Below, one piece after another: positions 16,784 to 24,529 of a DNA stretch of 54,870 bases. Position 1 is the first letter of the stretch; the number at the start of each line of letters is the position of its first letter. The translations under genes and the position numbers were made by a program. The notes beneath the pieces were generated by a model. That model had not been told where the DNA came from, ran no database searches, and saw only the letters and a program-made list of their open reading frames with translations. The stretch covers positions 1 to 54,870 of the forward strand of contig NZ_JAGGOI010000066.1 in the NCBI RefSeq assembly GCF_018614585.1, written 5' to 3'. Source of the stretch: Streptomyces sp. ISL-1 (GTDB lineage: Bacteria > Actinomycetota > Actinomycetes > Streptomycetales > Streptomycetaceae).

Positions 16784-17263
16784 ATGAGTACGCAAGGCAG
16801 GCTGACGCACATCGACGACGCGGGGGCGGCCCGTATGGTCGACGTCTCGGGAAAGGACGTCACCGCGCGCACCGCTCGTGCCAGCGGCCGGGTCCTGGTA
16901 TCACCGCAGGTCGTGGAGTTGCTGCGGGGCGGGGGCGTGCCCAAGGGCGACGCGCTGGCGACGGCCCGTATCGCGGGCATCATGGGCGCCAAGCGCACCC
17001 CGGATCTCGTCCCGCTCTGCCACCCGCTCGCCGTCTCCGGCGTCACCCTCGACCTGTCGGTCGCGGACGACGCCGTCGAGATCACCGCCACGGTGAAGAC
17101 CACCGACCGTACGGGTGTCGAGATGGAGGCCCTGACCGCCGTCTCGGTCGCCGCGCTCACGGTCGTCGACATGGTCAAGGCCGTCGACAAGGGCGCGGTG
17201 ATCACCGACATCCGGGTCGAGGAGAAGACGGGCGGCAAGTCCGGCGACTGGAGCCGGTCATGA
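16784..17263 (+). CDS. moaC: Cyclic pyranopterin monophosphate synthase MoaC
   Basis: MoaC, with MoaA, converts GTP to cyclic pyranopterin monophosphate, the first step of molybdenum cofactor synthesis. The 159-residue product shows the invariant LVPLCHPLAVSGV near residue 73 and KTTDRTGVEMEALTAVSVAALTVVDMVKA, which include the catalytic Lys and Asp residues of the family. ATG 16784 gives the usual MSTQGRLTHID start. The stop overlaps the start of the next gene as ATGA, so the two are translationally coupled. Confidence 0.95.
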   Translation: MSTQGRLTHIDDAGAARMVDVSGKDVTARTARASGRVLVSPQVVELLRGGGVPKGDALATARIAGIMGAKRTPDLVPLCHPLAVSGVTLDLSVADDAVEITATVKTTDRTGVEMEALTAVSVAALTVVDMVKAVDKGAVITDIRVEEKTGGKSGDWSRS

Positions 17264-17919
17264 GCCCGGTGCCACGGGCCGGCGAGGTGTACGGCCACAG
17301 CGACAGCCACGGGCCGCGCCCCGAGTCCTCGGCGCCCGGGCAGGCAGAGCACGCGCCGGATCCGGTCTACGGCCGGCCGCTGCCCGGCCCCGACGATGCC
17401 CGGCGGGCCCTGGTCGTCACCGCGTCCAACCGCGCCGCCGCCGGTGTGTACGAGGACAAGGGCGGCCCGATCCTTGCCGGAGGGCTGGCCGCGCTCGGGT
17501 TCCAGGTCGACGGGCCGCGCGTTGTCCCGGACGGCGACCCGGTCGAGCAGGCCCTGCGGGACGGGGTGGCCGCCGCTTACGACGTCATCCTCACCACCGG
17601 CGGCACCGGAATCTCGCCCACCGACAAGACCCCAGAGGTCACCCGCCGGGTGCTGGATCATGAGATCCCCGGCATCCCCGAGGCGATCCGCGCGTACGGA
17701 CGCGAGAAGGTGCCGACCGCGGCGCTGTCCCGCGGGCTCGCCGGAGTCGCCGGACGCACGCTGATCGTCAACCTGCCGGGTTCCACCGGCGGGGTGCGCG
17801 ACGGACTGGCCGTACTGGAGCAGCTGCTGCTCCACGCCGTCGACCAGATCCGCGGCGGCGACCATCCAAGACCTACCCCCCAGGCTCCGTCCGGGGGGAC
17901 TCCCGGGAGCACAAGCTGA
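17260..17919 (+). CDS. MogA/MoaB family molybdenum cofactor protein
   Basis: The protein adenylylates molybdopterin (MogA role) or is a MoaB relative; the two cannot be separated by eye. In 219 residues there is a disordered N-terminal extension (about 1-48), then the MoCF-biosynthesis domain with LVVTASNRAAAG, VILTTGGTGISPTDKTPEV and IVNLPGSTGGVRDGL. The last 17 or so residues (PRPTPQAPSGGTPGSTS) are encoded by a copy of the interspersed repeat seen again at 51.3 kb, so the natural C-terminus seems to have been replaced or extended. The ATG overlaps the moaC stop. Confidence 0.92.
   Translation: MSPVPRAGEVYGHSDSHGPRPESSAPGQAEHAPDPVYGRPLPGPDDARRALVVTASNRAAAGVYEDKGGPILAGGLAALGFQVDGPRVVPDGDPVEQALRDGVAAAYDVILTTGGTGISPTDKTPEVTRRVLDHEIPGIPEAIRAYGREKVPTAALSRGLAGVAGRTLIVNLPGSTGGVRDGLAVLEQLLLHAVDQIRGGDHPRPTPQAPSGGTPGSTS
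17874..17910. repeat. Interspersed TCCGTCCGGGGGGAC-type repeat inside a gene end
   Basis: ACCCCCCAGGCTCCGTCCGG and the following GGGGAC resemble the core CCCCAGACTTCGTCCGG / GGGGAC of the two copies at 51251 and 51330. This copy lies in frame in the last codons of the mogA-like gene and covers the region between it and the rimJ-like gene. Confidence 0.6.
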
Positions 17920-17936
17920 ACGCCCACTCCTGGCCG

Positions 17937-18548
17937 GTGATGCTGGCGGACGGCGATGTGGTCCTCCGCCCGATAAAGCTGCGCGACCAGCGGGACTGGC
18001 GCGAGGTGAACCGGCGTAACCGTGACTGGCTGCGGCCCTGGGAGGCGACGATTCCGCCGCCCGCACCGGGCGGGCCCACCGCGCACCGGCCCACGTACCG
18101 GCAGATGGTCCGCCATCTGCGCACCGAGGCCAACGCGGGCCGGATGCTGCCCTTCGTCATCGAGTACCGGGGCCGATTGGTGGGCCAGTTGACGGTCGCC
18201 GGGATCACCTGGGGCTCGATGTGCTCGGGCCATGTCGGCTACTGGGTGGACCGGGAGATCGCGGGCCGCGGTGTCATGCCGACCGCCGTCGCGCTCGCCG
18301 TCGACCACTGTTTCCGCTCGGTCGGACTGCACCGCATCGAGGTCTGCATTCGGCCCGAGAACGCTCCCAGTCGCCGGGTGGTGGAGAAACTCGGATTCCG
18401 CGAAGAGGGACTGCGCCCTGGTTATCTCCACATCGACGGTGCGTGGCGGGACCATCTGGTCTTCGCGCTCACGGCCGAAGAGGTGCCCGAAGGGCTGCTC
18501 CGCCGCTGGCACCAGGCACGACCCAGTGCGTGGCGGGAAATAAAATAA
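17937..18548 (+). CDS. GNAT N-acetyltransferase, RimJ/RimL type
   Basis: The product resembles RimJ/RimL enzymes, which acetylate the N-terminus of ribosomal proteins or other targets with acetyl-CoA. Visible blocks are DGDVVLRPIKLRDQRDWREVN at the start, WEATIPPP, the core VGYWVDREIAGRGVMPTAV (acetyl-CoA pyrophosphate loop R-x-x-G-x-G/V-like) and IEVCIRPENAPSRRVVEKLGF. GTG 17937 is the first ordinary start; a CTG at 17916, overlapping the mogA-like stop and preceded by GGGAG six bases upstream, would add MNAHSWP and matches what I recall of homologues. It is the rimJ position of the galU-glp-rimJ-glpR cluster. Confidence 0.9.
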   Translation: MMLADGDVVLRPIKLRDQRDWREVNRRNRDWLRPWEATIPPPAPGGPTAHRPTYRQMVRHLRTEANAGRMLPFVIEYRGRLVGQLTVAGITWGSMCSGHVGYWVDREIAGRGVMPTAVALAVDHCFRSVGLHRIEVCIRPENAPSRRVVEKLGFREEGLRPGYLHIDGAWRDHLVFALTAEEVPEGLLRRWHQARPSAWREIK

Positions 18549-18684
18549 ACGTTCGAAAATGATCGCTGTCGACCATGTTCCGATCTGAACAATCACAAAA
18601 AAAGTCCGTGATATCAGCCAGATCGTGCGACACACCGGGCCAATTGGCGGATGCCCTTGCGCAAACCCCTCTACGGTGTGATGT

Positions 18685-19773
18685 GTGAGCAGCAGCGGCC
18701 TCATCTACGCAGTCATCGTCGGGGCCTGGGCCGCCTACTTGGTGCCGATGTGGCTCCGCAGGCAGGACGAGCTCAATGAAGCCCGTCCGACGGAACGCTT
18801 CTCCACCGCCATCCGGCTGCTGTCCGGACGCGGTGCGATGGAGCGCCGGTACGCCAAGGAGCTGCGGGAACGCACCGCCGAGCAGGCTGAGCCCGAGGCG
18901 GACCCGGATGCCGCCACGGACCGTTTGAGTTCCGTGGACGTCCGGGCCTTCGCCGCGCCCCCGGCCCGTACCGAAGCCCGGATGGAGATCCAGGCCCGCC
19001 AGGCGCCCGTCCCGGCTCAGGGCCAGGCGCGACGCCCGGTGCCGCGTCCGCGCCCGCGGCCGAACGGCTCCGCCGCCGAGCGTGCCCGGCGCACGAAGGT
19101 TCTGGCCCGCCGCAGACGTACCACCGTGGTCCTCTTCCTCGCGTTCACTCTCGGCGCGATCGTCGCCGCGGTCGGCGGACTCGGCTTCCTGTGGGCCCCG
19201 GCCGCCCCCGCCATACTTCTCAGCGTGTACATCGTCCATCTGCGCACCAAGGAGCGCCGGCGCTTCGCGTTCACCATGGACCGTCGACGGGCCGAGGCGG
19301 CTGCGCAGCGGCTGCGCGAGAGCCGTTCCCGTCGGCACCCGGACGCGGCGGCCACCGCCGAGCCGGACGAGGAGCTCGCGGCCGGCACCGAGCCCGAATC
19401 GGCCGCGCTCTCCCCGCAGGAGGCGGGCCGCCGAGCGCTGGTCGAGCAGACGGACCACGCGGAGTGGGTCGACCAGCAGCGCGAACGCGGGCCGGCACGC
19501 GGCGACAGCTGGGAGCCGGTCCCGGTCCCGCTGCCGACGTACGTCACCGCGCCCGTCGCCCCGCGCGCCACGAGCGGCGTGGACGTGAGCGACCCGGAAA
19601 CGTGGAGCGCGGCCCGCTCCTCGACGGCGGAACCGACCTCCGGGCCGGCCCCGGCGGCGGACCCCGCGCCGAGCCGGCGCGCGCCCGCGCCGCGGCGCGG
19701 GCGCGATCGCGGACGCACCCCGCTCTTCGATCAGTACGCGGACGAGGACAGGCCCCGCGCCGCCAACGAGTGA
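18685..19773 (+). CDS. sepX: Membrane divisome protein SepX / Glp receptor GlpR
   Basis: This 362-residue membrane protein has an N-terminal helix (GLIYAVIVGAWAAYLVPMWL), a basic-acidic cytoplasmic region with RPTERFSTAIRLLSGR, two further helices (about 148-190) and a long disordered C-terminal tail rich in Pro, Ala, Arg and Glu. The pattern MSSSGLIYAVIVGAWAAYLVPMWLRR (residues 1-26) is typical of SepX of Streptomyces, required for robust hyphal septation, and its corynebacterial homologue GlpR, the membrane receptor of Glp. The GTG at 18685 is the standard start. The 136-bp upstream gap is unusually AT-rich for this genome (18548-18610), suggesting an own promoter although the clear -10/-35 pair could not be set. 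Confidence 0.9.
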   Translation: MSSSGLIYAVIVGAWAAYLVPMWLRRQDELNEARPTERFSTAIRLLSGRGAMERRYAKELRERTAEQAEPEADPDAATDRLSSVDVRAFAAPPARTEARMEIQARQAPVPAQGQARRPVPRPRPRPNGSAAERARRTKVLARRRRTTVVLFLAFTLGAIVAAVGGLGFLWAPAAPAILLSVYIVHLRTKERRRFAFTMDRRRAEAAAQRLRESRSRRHPDAAATAEPDEELAAGTEPESAALSPQEAGRRALVEQTDHAEWVDQQRERGPARGDSWEPVPVPLPTYVTAPVAPRATSGVDVSDPETWSAARSSTAEPTSGPAPAADPAPSRRAPAPRRGRDRGRTPLFDQYADEDRPRAANE

Positions 19774-19808
19774 GCCGATGACCGGCACGTGACCAGCGCA
19801 GGAACGGA

Positions 19809-19839
19809 TTTCCAAGCACCCCGACGGGGATGCTAGAGT
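19809..19839 (+). promoter_or_regulatory. Possible promoter of tRNA-Ala
   Basis: TTTCCA (19809-19814) and TAGAGT (19834-19839) are separated by 19 bp (18 if TTCCAA is used), 15 bp upstream of the tRNA. The match to the housekeeping consensus is partial. Confidence 0.4.
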
Positions 19840-19853
19840 TTCCTTCGTTGCAA

Positions 19854-19927
19854 GGGCCTGTGGCGCAGTCTGGTAGCGCACCTCGTTCGCATCGAGGGGG
19901 TCTGGGGTTCAAATCCCCACAGGTCCA
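19854..19927 (+). tRNA. tRNA-Ala (anticodon CGC)
   Basis: The 74-nt cloverleaf has acceptor arms GGGCCTG / CAGGTCC, an anticodon stem CCTCG / CGAGG closing the loop TTCGCAT (anticodon CGC, reading GCG), and a T-arm TGGGG-TTCAAAT-CCCCA. The acceptor contains the G3:U70 wobble pair, the identity mark of alanine tRNAs. CCA is not encoded. The 3' half is used as an integration target: a tyrosine integrase remnant starts immediately downstream. Confidence 0.95.
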
Positions 19928-19933
19928 CCGCAG

Positions 19934-20362
19934 CTGAGAGCCCCTATCGGAGTGATCCGATAGGGGCTCTCTCTTGTCGTACATCAGCGAAGTACAGCAA
20001 CTAGGTCTGATGTTGCCCGCCGAGGTCTTGCCCAGCTTCCGCAGAGCTTTGCGTGTGGCCTCGGACGGGTTGTGCGTGTAGATCTCCATCGTCACGGCGA
20101 TCTTGCTGTGCCGGAGGATCTGCATCGCGATGCGAGGGTGCAAGTCGAGAGCGGCAAGCAGCGATCCGCACGTATGGCGGGTGTCGTGCGAGCGGATCTT
20201 GCGGACGCTCGCCTTGGTCGACCGGGCAGTGAAGGCGCGGTTGAAGTTCCTCGGCTCGATTGGAGGGCCGTACCGCGTCGAGAACACGAGGCGTGTGCTT
20301 GCAGGGCCCCCAATACCCTCCAACCGCCCGTATCCAGGGGCGAGGGCTTGGTGGGCCGTAAG
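19934..20362 (-). pseudogene. Tyrosine recombinase (integrase) remnant, C-terminal part only
   Basis: The minus strand encodes the C-terminal catalytic part of an actinobacterial phage/AICE integrase: RLVFSTRYGPPIEPRNFNR, the HxxR box in SHDTRHTCGSLLA (about 20188), LRHSKIAVTMEIYTHNPSEA with the second His and the nucleophile Tyr (about 20080), then ALRKLGKT. The arm-binding and core N-terminal domains, including the first catalytic Arg, are missing; before about 20362 the frame is no longer integrase-like and overlaps the plus-strand gene at 20398. The frame runs on without a stop into the tRNA. The gene points toward tRNA-Ala, as in elements integrated in tRNA 3' ends. Confidence 0.8.
19936..19971 (+). 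terminator. Hairpin after tRNA-Ala
   Basis: A perfect 15-bp inverted repeat (GAGAGCCCCTATCGG / CCGATAGGGGCTCTC) with a 6-base loop follows the tRNA by 8 bp, and is trailed by TCTTGT. It fits an intrinsic terminator, and may also serve the opposite-strand integrase remnant. Confidence 0.85.
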
Positions 20363-20397
20363 ATCGTCTGCCAGCCACCGAGGAGACGAAACCCCGC

Positions 20398-21909
20398 ATG
20401 TCACATCCGTCAGTGCCGCCCCTGCCTCAAAACCGCCCACCTCACGGCACTTTCGGTCCACCACAGCAGCCGGGAACGTATCCAGGTTCGTATCCCGGTG
20501 GAGGAGCGGCTGCCCACGCGTACAGCCAGCCATTGCCCGCCCCGGTTCCTCCAAGCGGAGGGCGCGGGGGAGGCAGGGGCAGGCTTGCCCTCGTCATTGC
20601 AGCAGTCCTCGCAGCCCTCGCCCTGATCGGTGCAGGCACGGCAGCCTTGCTGCACGACGGCCAGGCAGGCCGGGCCGACTCCCACAGCCAGGAGGATGGC
20701 AAGCCTGCGACGGCTTCACCGGCATCCCGCAGCACCGAGGGCAAGGAGCTGTTCCGCGTTGCCGGACCCAAGACACCTGCCGACGATGACCAGCGGGTAT
20801 CCGCTGAAGGCACCTGGATCACTTCCACGACGTACGCCTCAGGCGCTCCCAGCGCCGTGAAGGGCTACGACGCCGCCACGGGGAAGCCGAGGTGGACCAT
20901 CCCACTGAGCGGCAACCTCTGTGAGGCCTCACGCACCATCACCAGCACCGGCAGGATCGCCGTGGTGCACATCGGCACGAAGAACCGTTGCACAGAGTTC
21001 GCTGTCATCGACGTCAACAAGGGCCTTGTGGTGTGGCGCAAGTCCATCCCCAACGACAAGGCAAACCTGGGCCTGCACCTGTCCGTCGCCATCAGCGAGG
21101 ACATTGCCGCCGCCGGGTGGCCGGGTGCATCTGTCGGCTATCAGCTCTCGACCGGCAAACAGATGTGGGACGCGCCCACACAGGGCTGCACAGGTGAGGA
21201 ACATTCAGGCGGTCGGCAGCTGCTCACGATCGGCGGCTGCGACGGGCGATTCAAGGTGGGTCAACGAAGCCCGGACACCGGGAAGACGATCTGGCGGTAC
21301 ACGCTTCCGAAGAAGGCCGGAGCGTGGATCGTCTCCAACGAACCTCTCGTGCTTGCCGTGATGTCCGGCGCAGACCTCCTGGACGCGGACGGACTTCTGA
21401 CAGTGTCGACAAGCGGGAAGCTGGAGGCCACCATCGACATCGGAGACGATTACGTGGCCGGCTGCGAGATGTACGGCACCACCTGCAACGCCATCGTCAC
21501 GACGAAGGACACCATCTACACCTCCAGCGACCCGCACTCCTTCTTCAAGGCGAACGCGATTGCTGCCTTCGATGTCCATACGGGGAAGCGCAAGTGGGTA
21601 TCCACCGCTGCCACCGACCTCGCGCGGACCCTGGTGCCGATCCGCGCCGAGGGCGACGGCCTCATCGCCTACATGCAGCCGACAGGCATGCGGGGCAGCC
21701 GGGTCGTGCATCTGGCTCCACGGGACGGAAAGCAGACCACTCTGCTGCAGATGCCGGATGGCTTGGCGCAGCCCGACGACAGCATGGTTGCCGATGATGC
21801 AGGCGATCCGGCGCTCTTCGAGCGGGGAAAGCTCTACCTGCACCACACCGGAGCGTTCGACAAGTACAACGCCGACATCCCCATGACGCTGGCCCTGACC
21901 ACAAAGTGA
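20398..21909 (+). CDS. Membrane-anchored PQQ-binding-like beta-propeller protein
   Basis: The 503-residue protein has a Pro/Gly/Gln-rich cytosolic N-terminus (1-60), one membrane helix (about 63-84), and an extracellular domain of repeated blades such as GYDAATGKPRWTIPL, AVIDVNKGLVVWRKSIP and AFDVHTGKRKWVSTA, the PQQ-like (BamB-type) pattern. Such proteins are often sensors or scaffolds; no enzyme activity is implied. Start ATG 20398. By eye the third codon positions are less GC-rich than in neighbours. Together with its place between an integrase remnant and a strong terminator, this suggests it came with an integrated element. Confidence 0.85.
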   Translation: MSHPSVPPLPQNRPPHGTFGPPQQPGTYPGSYPGGGAAAHAYSQPLPAPVPPSGGRGGGRGRLALVIAAVLAALALIGAGTAALLHDGQAGRADSHSQEDGKPATASPASRSTEGKELFRVAGPKTPADDDQRVSAEGTWITSTTYASGAPSAVKGYDAATGKPRWTIPLSGNLCEASRTITSTGRIAVVHIGTKNRCTEFAVIDVNKGLVVWRKSIPNDKANLGLHLSVAISEDIAAAGWPGASVGYQLSTGKQMWDAPTQGCTGEEHSGGRQLLTIGGCDGRFKVGQRSPDTGKTIWRYTLPKKAGAWIVSNEPLVLAVMSGADLLDADGLLTVSTSGKLEATIDIGDDYVAGCEMYGTTCNAIVTTKDTIYTSSDPHSFFKANAIAAFDVHTGKRKWVSTAATDLARTLVPIRAEGDGLIAYMQPTGMRGSRVVHLAPRDGKQTTLLQMPDGLAQPDDSMVADDAGDPALFERGKLYLHHTGAFDKYNADIPMTLALTTK

Positions 21910-22065
21910 ACGGGCTACCCAGACCAACCAGCGGCCTCAGGGAACTGCGAAGCCCGCCCGCTGTAGAGCCCCGGACGTCTTCGGCGTCGACGCTGACATC
22001 GGCTTGCCCGGCCTCGTACCGGCTCAGCTGCTCTCCGTCCACGTCCAGCTTGAGGAACAACAACT

Positions 22066-22108
22066 GACGAAGTCCCGTCCGATCATCACGATCGGGCGGG
22101 ACTTCGTC
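22066..22108 (+). terminator. Long hairpin terminator
   Basis: A 19-bp stem (GACGAAGTCCCGTCCGATC / GATCGGGCGGGACTTCGTC, one G-U position) with a 5-base loop is followed by GTTTT. It ends the transcription unit of the propeller gene. In the rest of the 301-bp gap 21910-22210 no gene was seen; the minus strand has a short open stretch with no recognisable domain. Confidence 0.85.
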
Positions 22109-22210
22109 GTTTTGCGCATCGCGATGGTGCGTGGCCGCTGGGCATGCCGTCCTGGCGGATCGGGCTTTTAATGCGGAATGTCCGCTTCGGTTTCGTGTCG
22201 GGAGAGACGC

Positions 22211-24496
22211 ATGACGAAGGCTGAGCTGCCTCCGCAGGCCGCCCGCCGGTCCGAACCCGCGCCCCATAAGGGGCTCCTGCGCAGGCTCGGTGAATGGTGC
22301 GCCTGCCGTTGTGTGTTCGTCCTGGTCGCCTGGCTGGTCGCCCTCGCCGGACTTCAGATCCTCCATCACGCGTACGGCGGTGAATACTCCGACGACTTCT
22401 CGCTGCCCGGCGTCCAGTCGACGAAGGGGCTGGACGTGCTCGAGAAGCACCAGCCCTCCGCCGGGGGCTACAGCAGCCAGATCGTTCTGCACGACACCTC
22501 GAAGCCGCTCACCGCCTACAGCTCGCAGATGTCCACCGCGATCGGCGATCTGCAGAAGCTGCCGCATGTGATCTCGGCGCAGAATCCGCTGCCGCCGCCC
22601 GGCGGCACCGCGCCGCCGCAGCCGGCCGGCCAGAACGTCGGTCCGCTGTCCTCGGACGGTTCAACGGCGTACATCACGGTGCGCTTCGACAAGCAGCCCT
22701 CCACCCTTGAGGAGTCGTATCTCGACGGGGTGGACGAGGCGGTCCAGCCGTTGCGGACGGCCGGAGTGGATGTGGAGTACGGCGGCGCGCTGGGTGAGCT
22801 GGCCCGGCCCCCGGCCGACGACCGGACCAGTGAGGTGATCGGCTTCGCGGTGGCGATCGTGGTGCTGCTGGTCGGCTTCGGCAGTGTGCTCGCCGCCCTT
22901 GTGCCGCTGCTGACGGCGCTGATCAGCGTCATCTGTGGGCTTGCCGTGCTCGGGATGATCGCCGCCGCGTTCACCTTCGCCACGGTCTCACCCACGCTGG
23001 CCACCATGATCGGGCTGGGCGTGGGTATCGACTACGCGCTCTTCCTGATCACCCGGCACCGGCAGAACCTCATGGACGGCGCGGACCCGGTGAACGCGGC
23101 CGGCCAGGCGGTGGCCACCAGCGGACGGGCGGTGCTCGTCTCCGGGTGCACGGTCATCATCGCCCTGGCCGGACTGTCCGTCTCCGGAGTCAGCTTCATC
23201 TCCAAACTCGGGGTGGCCGCCGCCGTCACCGTGGTGACGGCCGTCATCGGCGCGCTCACGCTCGTGCCCGCCCTGCTGGGGCTGATCGGCCGGCGGATCG
23301 ACAAGTACCGGGTGCGTACGCCGATCGCCGAGACCGGCGCCAAGCCGGGTGAGGAGGTGCACGGCACCTGGCACCGGTACGCGCTGCGCGTCCAGCGCCG
23401 GCCGTGGCAGTTCCTGGCGTGCGGGGTGGCCGCCATCGCGGTGCTCGCCGTACCGCTGTTCTCCATCCAGCTGGGCCATATCGGGGACGGCGCCGACCCG
23501 AAGTCCTTCACCGACCGGCGGGCGTACGACCTGATGTCCGAGGCCTTCGGGCCGGGCTCCAACGGGCCGCTGACCCTCGTCATCGATCAGACCTCGGTGG
23601 CGTCCGCCGACCGGGCGGCGCTCTCCTCGCAGGCCCAGAAGGCGCTCACCGATGTGCCGGGGGCCGCCACCATCACGCCGCTGAAGCCGACTTCGGACGG
23701 GGACGTACTGGTCGCGACCGCCTACTCGCAGCAGGCGCCGCAGGACGAGGACACCACAAAGCTGGTCAACCGGCTGGTGGACGACATCCTGCCGCAGGCT
23801 GTCTCCGGCACGTCCGCCGCGGGCTATGTGACCGGCACGACCGCCGCCCAGGTCGACTTCCTGGACATCGTCTCCAGCCGGCTGCCCCTGATCATCGCCG
23901 TGGTGGTGGCTCTCGCCTTCGTCATCATCCTGATCGTCTTCCGCGGGGTGCTGGTCGCGGTCAAGGCGGCGGTGCTGAACGTCCTTTCCATCGCCGCCTC
24001 GTACGGAGTCGTGGTGGCCGTCTTCCAGTGGGGCTGGGGCGGCCCGGCGCTCGGGGTCTCGGGCAAGGTGCCCATCGAGAGCTATGTGCCGATGATGATG
24101 TTCGCGATCGTCTTCGGTCTGAGCATGGACTACGAGATCTTCCTGCTCTCCCGCGTCCATGAGGCCTGGCTGCGGACCGGCGACCCGCAGGCGAGCGTCG
24201 CGCACGCGCTGGAGATCACCGCGCGGGTGATCACCTGCGCCGCGCTGATCATGGTCAGCGTCTTCGCCGCCTTCATCATCAGCGACAACATCGTGGTGAA
24301 GATGCTGGGTCTCGGCCTCGCCGTGAGCGTGCTGATCGACGCGACCGTGGTGCGGCTGCTGCTGGTGCCGGCGGTGATGACGCTGCTGGGGCAGGCCGCC
24401 TGGTGGACGCCGCGGTGGCTGGACCGGATCCTGCCGCATGTGGACACCGAGGGCGAGCACGAGACGGCGGCCGTGCCCCGGCCCGGCGGGGGCTGA
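22211..24496 (+). CDS. MMPL family transporter
   Basis: The 761-residue protein has the RND-like MMPL architecture: an N-terminal helix (about 35-55), a large extracytoplasmic loop, five helices (about 205-370), a second helix-loop module, and five more helices near the C-terminus. Typical motifs are TMIGLGVGIDYALFLITRHR and its repeat FGLSMDYEIFLLSRVHEAW, each with the Asp-Tyr pair of the proton relay region. Actinobacterial MMPL proteins export lipids or metabolites. ATG 22211 has a GGAGAG site. No regulator is adjacent. A GC-rich hairpin overlaps the stop codon. Confidence 0.93.
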   Translation: MTKAELPPQAARRSEPAPHKGLLRRLGEWCACRCVFVLVAWLVALAGLQILHHAYGGEYSDDFSLPGVQSTKGLDVLEKHQPSAGGYSSQIVLHDTSKPLTAYSSQMSTAIGDLQKLPHVISAQNPLPPPGGTAPPQPAGQNVGPLSSDGSTAYITVRFDKQPSTLEESYLDGVDEAVQPLRTAGVDVEYGGALGELARPPADDRTSEVIGFAVAIVVLLVGFGSVLAALVPLLTALISVICGLAVLGMIAAAFTFATVSPTLATMIGLGVGIDYALFLITRHRQNLMDGADPVNAAGQAVATSGRAVLVSGCTVIIALAGLSVSGVSFISKLGVAAAVTVVTAVIGALTLVPALLGLIGRRIDKYRVRTPIAETGAKPGEEVHGTWHRYALRVQRRPWQFLACGVAAIAVLAVPLFSIQLGHIGDGADPKSFTDRRAYDLMSEAFGPGSNGPLTLVIDQTSVASADRAALSSQAQKALTDVPGAATITPLKPTSDGDVLVATAYSQQAPQDEDTTKLVNRLVDDILPQAVSGTSAAGYVTGTTAAQVDFLDIVSSRLPLIIAVVVALAFVIILIVFRGVLVAVKAAVLNVLSIAASYGVVVAVFQWGWGGPALGVSGKVPIESYVPMMMFAIVFGLSMDYEIFLLSRVHEAWLRTGDPQASVAHALEITARVITCAALIMVSVFAAFIISDNIVVKMLGLGLAVSVLIDATVVRLLLVPAVMTLLGQAAWWTPRWLDRILPHVDTEGEHETAAVPRPGGG

Positions 24497-24510
24497 GCGG
24501 CCCCCGCCGG
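24483..24510. terminator. Bidirectional hairpin between convergent genes
   Basis: CCGGCGGGGG and CCCCCGCCGG form a perfect 10-bp stem around the MMPL stop codon, in the 33-bp gap to the convergent protease gene. It lacks a U-tract, as is common in Streptomyces. Confidence 0.65.
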
Positions 24511-24529
24511 CCCGGGTCGCTCAAGTGGC

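Noticed and set aside
15325..18066. 913-residue minus-strand frame opposite glp, moaC and mogA
   Set aside because: Shadow of well-conserved plus-strand genes; Arg/Gly/Asp/His-rich with no motif.
21925..22065. Short minus-strand open stretch between the propeller gene and its terminator
   Set aside because: No start with ribosome binding site and no recognisable domain; at best an element remnant.
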